Positions 1 to 5,532 of a DNA stretch of 12,727 nt are shown here, one piece after another. Position numbers and translations under genes: made by a program. Location: positions 1 to 12,727 of the forward strand of contig JAPLMO010000320.1 of the NCBI GenBank assembly GCA_026386995.1, given 5' to 3'. This stretch comes from Planctomycetota bacterium. GTDB lineage: Bacteria > Planctomycetota > Phycisphaerae > FEN-1346. The notes below the pieces were generated by a model. That model did no database searches and was not told the DNA's origin. It saw only the letters and a program-made list of their open reading frames with translations. How positions within the stretch are numbered: position 1 is the first letter of the stretch; the number at the start of each line of letters is the position of its first letter.

Positions 1-2
1 CC

Positions 3-1196
3 GACGCCAAGTTGCTCCTGGCGCAGGCCGAGACGGTCCAGGACCTGTCGCTGGCGGCCGGCGACCTGGCGGAGGAAGCCATTGCGCGGTCGTTCGCCCT
101 GGGCGAGCAACTGGCCCTGGAGGACGCGGCCCACGGCATCGCCCTCAGGCGGCGCAAGGGGCAACTCGCCCGTGTCGATTTCGGCTGCCACTGGGAGCCG
201 TCCGATCATCACGATCGCATGCAGCAGCGGTTCGCCGCGGCCTTCAACTACGCCACCGTGCCGCTGGTGTGGCGGACGATCGAGCCGCGCGAGCACGAGT
301 ATGAGTGGAAGTGGCACGACGACTGGATCCAGTGGCTCGAGGCCAAGGGTATCGCCATCAAGGGCGGCTCGCTCGTGCGGTTCAACCAGGCGCACCTCCC
401 GGACTGGATCTGGATCTGGGAGAACGATTTCGAGACCGTCCGGGACCTGGTGTTCGACCGCATCGAGCAGTGCGTGCGGCGGTACCGCGGCCGCGTCGAT
501 TGCTGGGACGCCGTCACGGGCCTGCACGTCGAGAACGCCATGGAGTTTTCGCTCGACCGGATCATCGAGGTGACAAGGATCTGCTGCCACGCCGTGAAAC
601 GCACCGATCCCGCCGCCCTCGTGGCCCTGGACATCGTCCAGCCGTGGGGCGAGTACTACGCCGTCAACCAGCGGTCGATATGGCCGTATCATTATGCGGA
701 GATGTGCATCAACGCCGGGGCGGTGTTCGACGCGATCGGGCTCCAGGTCCTCGTCGGCTCCGGCGCCGCCGGACACCACGTCCGCGACATGCTTGAACTG
801 TCGGACCTCCTGGACCGCTTTGGCGGCCTCGGCAAGCCCATCCACCTGACCGCTGTCGGCGTGCCCTCGGCTTGCACGGCCGACCCGGCCGCCGCGCTGG
901 GCGGCGCGGCGCATGCGACGGGGGCGGGCGGCGTCTGGCACAAGCCCTGGGATGAAACCGTCCAGGCCGAGTGGGCCAACGATTTCTACCGCGTCGCCAT
1001 CTCCAAGCCTTACGTTCAGGCCATCACGTGGCGGGACTTCGCCGACCCGCAGGCGCACGAGGTTCCCCACGGCGGCCTCTTGCGCAAGGACCTGCACCCG
1101 AAAATCGCCTACCAGCGGCTGATGGCGCTGAAGCAGGAGATCTGGCCCCAGACCGCAGGGGCCGATGAGGGCAATATCTTTTTCCCCGAGGCGTGA
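3..1196 (+). CDS. GH10-fold protein lacking both catalytic glutamates (5' partial)
   Basis: The frame is open to the left edge, so the gene starts outside the window; the first in-frame start-like codon is TTG at 12, which has no clear ribosome site. Residues here are numbered from that TTG. About 50 residues of helical N-terminal region lead into a (beta/alpha)8 segment with GH10 landmarks: FNYAT with IEP about residues 78-92, IKGGSLV about 116-122, LPDW 129-132, WDAVTG 165-170, GLQ about 243-245, and KPIHLTAVGVPS 275-286. In active GH10 xylanases the 165-170 block reads WDVVNE, with the acid/base Glu, and the 280-281 pair reads TE, with the nucleophile. Here they are TG and TA, and the usual KGH is KGG. 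The frame is otherwise intact and well conserved, so it is probably a maintained non-catalytic or altered-function branch, perhaps carbohydrate-binding, not a decayed gene. The fold is fairly sure; xylanase activity is unlikely. It converges on the sulfatase gene. Confidence 0.8.
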   Translation, partial: DAKLLLAQAETVQDLSLAAGDLAEEAIARSFALGEQLALEDAAHGIALRRRKGQLARVDFGCHWEPSDHHDRMQQRFAAAFNYATVPLVWRTIEPREHEYEWKWHDDWIQWLEAKGIAIKGGSLVRFNQAHLPDWIWIWENDFETVRDLVFDRIEQCVRRYRGRVDCWDAVTGLHVENAMEFSLDRIIEVTRICCHAVKRTDPAALVALDIVQPWGEYYAVNQRSIWPYHYAEMCINAGAVFDAIGLQVLVGSGAAGHHVRDMLELSDLLDRFGGLGKPIHLTAVGVPSACTADPAAALGGAAHATGAGGVWHKPWDETVQAEWANDFYRVAISKPYVQAITWRDFADPQAHEVPHGGLLRKDLHPKIAYQRLMALKQEIWPQTAGADEGNIFFPEA

Positions 1197-1279
1197 CGCG
1201 TCTGGCCCCAACGCCACGCCCGCGCAACAGGCGCGCTCATCTTCGATTCGCGGCTAAGCGCACAGGCGATGATTGCCGT

Positions 1280-2800
1280 TTATTCTTCAATCCGCAATTC
1301 GCAATCCGCTATCCGCAATTCGTCCGGGGCTGAACTTGCGTCCGATTTCTTCTGGCCCGCCTTGGCCTTGGGACGAGACTTGTCCTTCGGGGGATCGTAG
1401 TCGGGGTTGTGCGTCGGCATCTGGGCGCCGACACTGGTGCGCCAGGCGGCGAGTTTCTTGCGGAGTTCGGCGGTCTTCTCGGGCATTGCGACCGCAAGGT
1501 CCTTGGTTTCGCCCAGGTCCTCGCGCAGGTTGTAGAGTTCCACGCGGCCGTCCTCAAAGTACTCGATGAGTTTCCAGTCGCCCGCGCGAATGGCCCCGCC
1601 GGGCGTCGTGTTGTGATAGTGCGGATAGTGCCAGTACACGGCCTCGCGGGCCGGACGGCCCGCCTGCTTCAGCACGGGCACGAGGCTTACGCCGTCGAGG
1701 ACGTGCGTGGGGTCGGGGTCTGGCGCTACGCCAGCCATTTCCAGGATCGTCGGGAAGAAGTCGACGCTTATGACGACTTCATCCGAAGTCGTGCCCGGCT
1801 TGGCGACGCCCGGCCACCGAACGATCATCGGCTCACGTATGCCGCCCTCGTAGAGCGTTCCCTTGCCGGCCCTGAGGGGCGCGTTGGAGGTCACGTTGGC
1901 CAACCCGCCGTTGTCGGACATGAAGATGACAACCGTGCGGTCGGCCAGGCCCAGTTCATCGAGTTTCGCACACACCCGGCCGACGCTCTCGTCCACGCTC
2001 TGGATCATCGCCGCATAGGTGGCGTTCTTCTGGCCGCTCGCGGGGTCCGCCTTGGCCTTGTACTTCTCGACCACGTCCTTCTTGGCCATGAGCGGCGTAT
2101 GAACTGCGTAGTGCGGCAGGTAGAGGAAGAACGGGCGGCCCTTGTTTGCATCAATAAACTTGCATGCCTCCTCCGCCAGCCGGTCCGTGAGGTACTCGCC
2201 GTCGGGGGCCGATGGAATCGTCTGGATCTTGTACGGGGCGAAGTAACTCGGCGGCTGGCCCTGGTTGGTGCCGGCAAAGTTCAGGTCGAACCCCTGTTTG
2301 TCGGGCCAGTACTCCGGCCCGCCCAGGTGCCACTTGCCGATGCTGGCCGTGGCGTAGCCGGCGGGCTTGAGCGCCTCGGCAACCGTAATCTCCTCCAGCG
2401 GCAGGTGCTGCGTCCAGTCGGGGATGCGGAATTTCGCATTCGGCCGCACGTGCCCAGGGATCCAGTCCGTCACGTGCAGCCGCGCGGGGTAGCGGCCGGT
2501 CATGATGCTCGCCCGCGTGGGCGAACACACCGGGCATGCGGCGTAGGCGTTTGTGAACCGCATCCCCTGCGATGCCAGGCGATCGATGTTCGGCGTCTCG
2601 TAGAACTTGCTGCCCTGGCATGCCAGGTCCATCCAGCCCATGTCGTCGATGAGGAAGAAGACGAAGTTGAGTTTCTTCTCCGACGGCGCCGCCGGCGGCG
2701 CCTCGGCTGCCGCCCGATGTGCTCGGGCGGCCATCGCCGCGGCGTCCAGCCCGACTGCCCCAGCGCCCATCATCTGAAGCATCGCCCGCCGCGTCAGCAT
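1280..2800 (-). CDS. Tat-exported arylsulfatase-family sulfatase
   Basis: This is a family S1-type (formylglycine) sulfatase of about 506 residues, which hydrolyses sulfate esters, plausibly on polysaccharides or glycans outside the cytoplasm. Residues are counted from the ATG at 2800. A twin-arginine leader starts MLTRRAML, followed by an Ala/Gly-rich stretch to about residue 35. Then come the metal-binding DD at 52-53 and the maturation motif CSPTR with Cys92 (Cys-type, converted to formylglycine). Further on are GKWHLGG, a DNGG metal motif and the RAGKGTLYEGGIREP segment typical of the family. The start at 2800 is preferred over 2818 because GGAGGG lies 6 nt before it, while 2818 has no good site. 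The C-terminus is Lys-rich and ends in a tail encoded by a 7-bp tandem repeat. The natural substrate cannot be read from sequence. Confidence 0.93.
   Translation of the reverse strand: MLTRRAMLQMMGAGAVGLDAAAMAARAHRAAAEAPPAAPSEKKLNFVFFLIDDMGWMDLACQGSKFYETPNIDRLASQGMRFTNAYAACPVCSPTRASIMTGRYPARLHVTDWIPGHVRPNAKFRIPDWTQHLPLEEITVAEALKPAGYATASIGKWHLGGPEYWPDKQGFDLNFAGTNQGQPPSYFAPYKIQTIPSAPDGEYLTDRLAEEACKFIDANKGRPFFLYLPHYAVHTPLMAKKDVVEKYKAKADPASGQKNATYAAMIQSVDESVGRVCAKLDELGLADRTVVIFMSDNGGLANVTSNAPLRAGKGTLYEGGIREPMIVRWPGVAKPGTTSDEVVISVDFFPTILEMAGVAPDPDPTHVLDGVSLVPVLKQAGRPAREAVYWHYPHYHNTTPGGAIRAGDWKLIEYFEDGRVELYNLREDLGETKDLAVAMPEKTAELRKKLAAWRTSVGAQMPTHNPDYDPPKDKSRPKAKAGQKKSDASSAPDELRIADCELRIEE
1288..1322. 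repeat. Five tandem 7-bp repeats (CAATYCG) inside the sulfatase 3' end
   Basis: On the plus strand the units are CAATCCG, CAATTCG, CAATCCG, CTATCCG and CAATTCG, in perfect 7-bp register. On the minus strand they encode the last residues of the sulfatase, ending LRIADCELRIEE just before the TAA at 1280-1282. Similar reiterated heptamers occur as intergenic repeats in other bacterial genomes (recalled, not searched). Confidence 0.85.
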
Positions 2801-2828
2801 TGCGTGCCCTCCAACCATGCCTGTTCAG

Positions 2829-2857
2829 AGATTACTTTGCCGGCCGGGCAGGGGCAA
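2829..2857 (-). promoter_or_regulatory. Candidate promoter of the sulfatase gene
   Basis: On the minus strand TTGCCC (2857-2852), a 17-bp spacer and TAATCT (2834-2829) fit a sigma70-type promoter. Transcription would start near 2822, about 20 nt before the ATG at 2800 and just upstream of the GGAGGG site. Confidence 0.5.
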
Positions 2858-2892
2858 GCCCTAATCGCGTCAGTGCCTCCGCAGGTAAGCCC

Positions 2893-2921
2893 TTGAGACT
2901 CGCGCCTCCCATTGACATAAT
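2893..2921 (+). promoter_or_regulatory. Candidate promoter placing transcription start at the HhH gene's ATG
   Basis: TTGAGA (2893-2898), a 17-bp spacer and CATAAT (2916-2921). The -10 box ends 7 nt before the ATG at 2929, so the mRNA would begin at or next to the start codon. No Shine-Dalgarno sequence precedes the ATG, which agrees with leaderless translation. Confidence 0.5.
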
Positions 2922-2928
2922 GCCTGCC

Positions 2929-3351
2929 ATGTCTGAGTCGTCGACAACGCCGCCCACGCCGCGCCAGGCCCTGATCGCCCGGGGTGAGCAACTCGTGCTG
3001 GTCCTGCTGGCCCTCACACTGGTGGCCGGCATCGCCTACCGGGCGGTGGATTACTGGCGGGTCGGCGCGGACCCACTCGAGGTAGTTCCGCCGCCCGACG
3101 GGCCGACCTTCCGCATCAATGTCAACGCGGCCGACTGGCCGCTCCTGTCGATGGTCCCCGGCCTGGGCGAGAAGACCGCCAAGAAGGTCATCGCCTTGCG
3201 CGACTCGCGCAAGGGCGGCTTCAAGTCAGTCGATGAACTCAAAGACGTGAACGGCATCGGTGCTAAGACCCTCGAAAAAATCCGGCCCTACCTCTACGCC
3301 GGCGAGCCCGGCGGCCAAGAAGAGCCTGTCCGGATGGTCGAGAGGCCCTGA
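2929..3351 (+). CDS. Membrane-anchored helix-hairpin-helix (ComEA-like) protein
   Basis: A 140-residue protein with an N-terminal cytoplasmic segment, one hydrophobic transmembrane stretch at about residues 21-39, a Pro-rich linker near 54-58, and a C-terminal double helix-hairpin-helix domain at about 63-124. The two hairpins read PGLGEK (77-82) and NGIGAK (108-113). The opening INVNAADWPLLSMVPGLG matches the ComEA/HHH_3 pattern. ComEA proteins bind DNA non-specifically at the cell surface during uptake; small HhH proteins of this kind are also annotated without known function. The ATG at 2929 suits the promoter spacing better than the ATG at 2920, which overlaps the -10 box. A much longer open frame upstream is antisense to the sulfatase start and is not supported. 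No competence genes are visible nearby, so a role in DNA uptake is only possible. Confidence 0.82.
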   Translation: MSESSTTPPTPRQALIARGEQLVLVLLALTLVAGIAYRAVDYWRVGADPLEVVPPPDGPTFRINVNAADWPLLSMVPGLGEKTAKKVIALRDSRKGGFKSVDELKDVNGIGAKTLEKIRPYLYAGEPGGQEEPVRMVERP

Positions 3352-3476
3352 AGCAACTTCCCCGAATTGCAGATAGGTTCTCTGCGTTAATCTGGCTTGC
3401 GCTGGGGCGTGTCACCATTGCGCCCGCTGGCAACAGGTATCGTTGTGTGCAGATGGAGGCTTGCGGCAGCCGGGGC
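3352..3476. other. Convergent intergenic spacer with a GTTCTCTGCG fragment
   Basis: This 125-bp spacer lies between two gene 3' ends. It contains GTTCTCTGCG followed by TTAA, a short match to the repeat at 5465-5491. No convincing terminator hairpin with a T-tract was seen on either strand. Confidence 0.35.
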
Positions 3477-4028
3477 TCAGGCGTTCGCCTGCGGCACAAG
3501 GCGGTGCTTCTCCAGATACCCCAGGATCTGAGCGGCGGACTCGGGGGGCGGCTGCTCGCAGGTGTGGATCACCAGTTCGGCCTTGGCGGGCGCCTCGTAC
3601 GGGTCATCCACCCCGGTGAACCCCTTCAGTTCGCCCGCGAGGGCCTTCTTATAGAGGCCCTTGACGTCGCGGCGGATGCACTCCTGGATGGGCGTGTCCA
3701 TGTAGATCTCGACGAACCGACCGCCGTCGGCCTCGACCTGCCGACGGACCGCGTCGCGGATGGCGGCGTACGGGCTGATGCACGCGCAGCACGCCGCAAG
3801 GCCGTTACGCGACATGAGGTTGGCGACGAACCCGACACGAAGGATGTTGGTGTCGCGGTCCTCCTTCGAGAACCCGAGGCCCTTGGAGAGGTTCGTGCGG
3901 ACGACATCACCGTCGAGAATCTCGATCTTGATGCCCCGCGCGCGAAGGTCCTTGACCACCAGTTCCGACACGGTCGTCTTGCCCGATCCCGACAGACCCG
4001 TAAACCACAGGACGAAGCCTTGAGACAT
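3477..4028 (-). CDS. cysC: Adenylyl-sulfate kinase (APS kinase)
   Basis: CysC phosphorylates adenosine 5'-phosphosulfate with ATP to PAPS in the cytoplasm, the step after ATP sulfurylase. The 183-residue length is normal for stand-alone CysC. Visible motifs are the P-loop GLSGSGKT (11-18), LDGDVVR (38-44), the FSKEDRDTNILRVGFVA segment typical of APS kinases (53-69), ISPYAAIRDAVR (84-95), and GFTGVDDPYEAP (136-147). The start at 4028 has GAGGAG 6 nt upstream; the longer frame to 4103 is rejected because it would begin in the terminator's A/T tract. The gene follows sat on the same strand with a 129-bp gap holding a terminator and an 18-bp palindrome, so its expression may depend on readthrough. 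PAPS can feed sulfate reduction or sulfation; nothing in the window decides which. Confidence 0.96.
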   Translation of the reverse strand: MSQGFVLWFTGLSGSGKTTVSELVVKDLRARGIKIEILDGDVVRTNLSKGLGFSKEDRDTNILRVGFVANLMSRNGLAACCACISPYAAIRDAVRRQVEADGGRFVEIYMDTPIQECIRRDVKGLYKKALAGELKGFTGVDDPYEAPAKAELVIHTCEQPPPESAAQILGYLEKHRLVPQANA

Positions 4029-4065
4029 TACGTGCTCCTCGCCAAGTGCCTGCGCCAACAACACG

Positions 4066-4083
4066 CGCCCATCAAGATGGGCG
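4066..4083. repeat. Perfect 8-2-8 palindrome in the cysC leader
   Basis: CGCCCATC, centre AA, then GATGGGCG. It lies 37 bp upstream of the cysC start and downstream of the sat terminator. It could be an operator or an RNA hairpin; no T-tract follows it in the cysC direction, so it is not a terminator. Confidence 0.5.
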
Positions 4084-4100
4084 GCTAACCAGGAAACGGC

Positions 4101-4148
4101 CAAAAAACTGTGCCGCGCCCGTGCAGTCGGGCAGACGATGGGCGCGGC
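4101..4148 (-). terminator. Rho-independent terminator after sat
   Basis: On the minus strand, 9 nt after the sat stop codon, GCCGCGCCC (4148-4140) pairs perfectly with GGGCGCGGC (4120-4112) across a 19-nt loop. The downstream sequence is ACAG followed by six T residues (complement of 4107-4102). It sits between sat and cysC and should end or attenuate transcription before cysC. Confidence 0.75.
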
Positions 4149-4157
4149 GGAAACAGT

Positions 4158-5348
4158 TCATTGCGGCTTCTTCGTTTCGGCCCGTGCCGCTTCGATGAGA
4201 ATGGCCGCCACCTCCGGCCGCGTGACCTCGGGTGGCGGGGCCTTCCCTTCCGCCAGCAGGCTGCGGACCTTCGTGCCCGAGAAGAGGACGCGGTCGGCAT
4301 CGCCGTGCGGGCAGGTCTTGTAACTTGCCATGCCCTCGCACCGGTTGCACCAGAAGGTGTTCTCGAACATCAGCGGCGTGATGCCGACCTTGGCGGCGTC
4401 GAACTCCTCGAAAATCTTCTGGGCATCGTACGTGCCGTAGTAGTTGCCCACGCCGGCGTGGTCGCGGCCGACGATAAAGTGTGTGCACCCGTAGTTCTTG
4501 CGCATAATCGCGTGGAAGATGGCCTCGCGCGGCCCGGCGTATCGCATCGACGCCGGCAGCACCGACAGCAGCACCCGGTCCTTCGGGTAATAGTTGTCCA
4601 AGAGCACCTCATAGGTGCGCATGCGGACGTCGGCCGGGATGTCGCCCGGGGCCGTCTCGCCCACCAGCGGGTGCAGCAGCACGCCGTCGCAGACCTCCAG
4701 CGCACATTTCTGGAGGTATTCGTGGGCGCGGTGGACGGGATTCCGCGTCTGAAACGCCGCCACCCGCCGCCAGCCGCGCTTGTCGAACTCCTGGCGCACC
4801 TGGAGCGGCGTGAGGCGATACCGCACGAGTTCATCGTGCGAGGGCAGCGACAAGACATCGACCGCTCCGCCCAGGCAGACCTCGCCCTGCCCGAGCACCA
4901 GCGCCACGCCAGGGTGCTTGGGGTCGGTCGTGCGGTAGACCTCGCGGGCCTCGCGCTGGCGGTCGTGCGGATACTTGTCCGCCAGGTGGAGGATGGCGAG
5001 CGTCTCGTTCCACTCGGGGTCATAGAGGGCCACGTCGGCGCCGACCTTCAGGGTCGCGGCCTCGTCCTTCGAAACGCTCAGGGTGACGGGGATCGTCCAC
5101 GGCTCGCCGCCGGGCAGGTGCATCGAGCCGACGACGGCGTCGAACTCCGGCTGCGTCATAAAACCCTGTAGCGGGCTGAACACGCCGACCGCCAGCGACT
5201 CCAGGTCGCACCGTTCGCGGAGCTTGAGGTTGACGCGCGGAAGGCTTTTGGCCCTCGCGGCCGCCTCGGCGGACTTCTCCTCGCTCAGCAGGCGGTTGAC
5301 CAGCACTCCGCCGTGCGGAGCGATCGGCCCGGGAACTTTTTCAGCCAT
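4158..5348 (-). CDS. sat: Sulfate adenylyltransferase (ATP sulfurylase), single-chain Zn type
   Basis: Sat makes APS and pyrophosphate from sulfate and ATP in the cytoplasm. The 396-residue protein carries the nucleotide-binding QTRNPVHRAHE (200-210), in which RNPVH is the active-site loop, and GRDHAGVG (294-301). Near the C-terminus CNRC (334-337) and CPH (346-348) match the zinc-binding cluster of bacterial and archaeal homomeric Sat enzymes. There is no fused kinase domain, in line with a separate cysC downstream. The start at 5348 is set by AGAGGAG 7 nt upstream; a longer frame to 5441 would begin inside the promoter. Transcription appears driven from 5441-5414 and is probably regulated by the repeat array there. 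Homomeric Sat differs from the CysD/CysN pair of enteric bacteria and serves assimilation or dissimilation in different lineages; with cysC beside it, an assimilatory or PAPS-forming role is likelier. Confidence 0.97.
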   Translation of the reverse strand: MAEKVPGPIAPHGGVLVNRLLSEEKSAEAAARAKSLPRVNLKLRERCDLESLAVGVFSPLQGFMTQPEFDAVVGSMHLPGGEPWTIPVTLSVSKDEAATLKVGADVALYDPEWNETLAILHLADKYPHDRQREAREVYRTTDPKHPGVALVLGQGEVCLGGAVDVLSLPSHDELVRYRLTPLQVRQEFDKRGWRRVAAFQTRNPVHRAHEYLQKCALEVCDGVLLHPLVGETAPGDIPADVRMRTYEVLLDNYYPKDRVLLSVLPASMRYAGPREAIFHAIMRKNYGCTHFIVGRDHAGVGNYYGTYDAQKIFEEFDAAKVGITPLMFENTFWCNRCEGMASYKTCPHGDADRVLFSGTKVRSLLAEGKAPPPEVTRPEVAAILIEAARAETKKPQ

Positions 5349-5376
5349 GTCGAAACTCCTCTGCAACCAGTCCGAA

Positions 5377-5433
5377 CTCGCAAAACGCGACACTCCAAGT
5401 GGAGTGTATAAAGAGTGTACCGCGTTTCGCAAG
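5377..5433 (-). promoter_or_regulatory. Nested inverted and direct repeats over the sat promoter (candidate operator)
   Basis: An 18-bp palindrome ACACTCCA-AG-TGGAGTGT (5390-5407) covers the predicted transcription start. A third half-site repeats GAGTGTA at 5413-5419, exactly 11 bp after the copy at 5402-5408, and overlaps the -10 box. Around all of this, 13-bp arms at 5377-5389 and 5421-5433 form an imperfect inverted repeat (11 of 13 matching). The layout is what a repressor operator would look like, and the inner palindrome could also fold in the 5' leader RNA. Confidence 0.6.
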
Positions 5434-5441
5434 GGTGTCAA
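5414..5441 (-). promoter_or_regulatory. Strong sigma70-type promoter of sat
   Basis: On the minus strand a perfect TTGACA (5441-5436), a 16-bp spacer and TACACT (5419-5414). The start of transcription is expected near 5407, giving a leader of about 58 nt before the sat ATG. Confidence 0.7.
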
Positions 5442-5464
5442 GACGAAATCTCAACGCCTTTTTA

Positions 5465-5491
5465 TCTGCGTTCTCTGCGGTCTCCGCGGTT
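5465..5491. repeat. Three tandem 9-bp repeats (TCTGCGTTC family)
   Basis: Units TCTGCGTTC, TCTGCGGTC and TCCGCGGTT lie in register in the divergent space between sat and the glycoside hydrolase gene. Related reiterated CTCTGCGG strings are familiar intergenic repeats of unknown origin in several phyla (recalled, not searched). Confidence 0.7.
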
Positions 5492-5532
5492 AAACTCTTT
5501 CTGTTGCCTTGCCAACCATGAGGAGCACGAAC

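Noticed and set aside
3..1196. Annotation as an active endo-1,4-beta-xylanase
   Set aside because: Both catalytic glutamates are replaced, by Gly and Ala.
1409..2896. Long plus-strand open frame opposite the sulfatase
   Set aside because: Its translation is Arg/Val/Leu-rich without recognisable motifs and mirrors the high-GC sulfatase coding strand, which has all family motifs.
4110..5171. Long plus-strand open frame opposite sat
   Set aside because: It is a GC-driven antisense shadow; the sat frame carries the conserved catalytic and zinc motifs.
5509..5532. Upstream starts (TTG 5509, ATG 5518) for the glycoside hydrolase
   Set aside because: They lie over the AGGAG ribosome site of the ATG at 5533, where the signal peptide begins.
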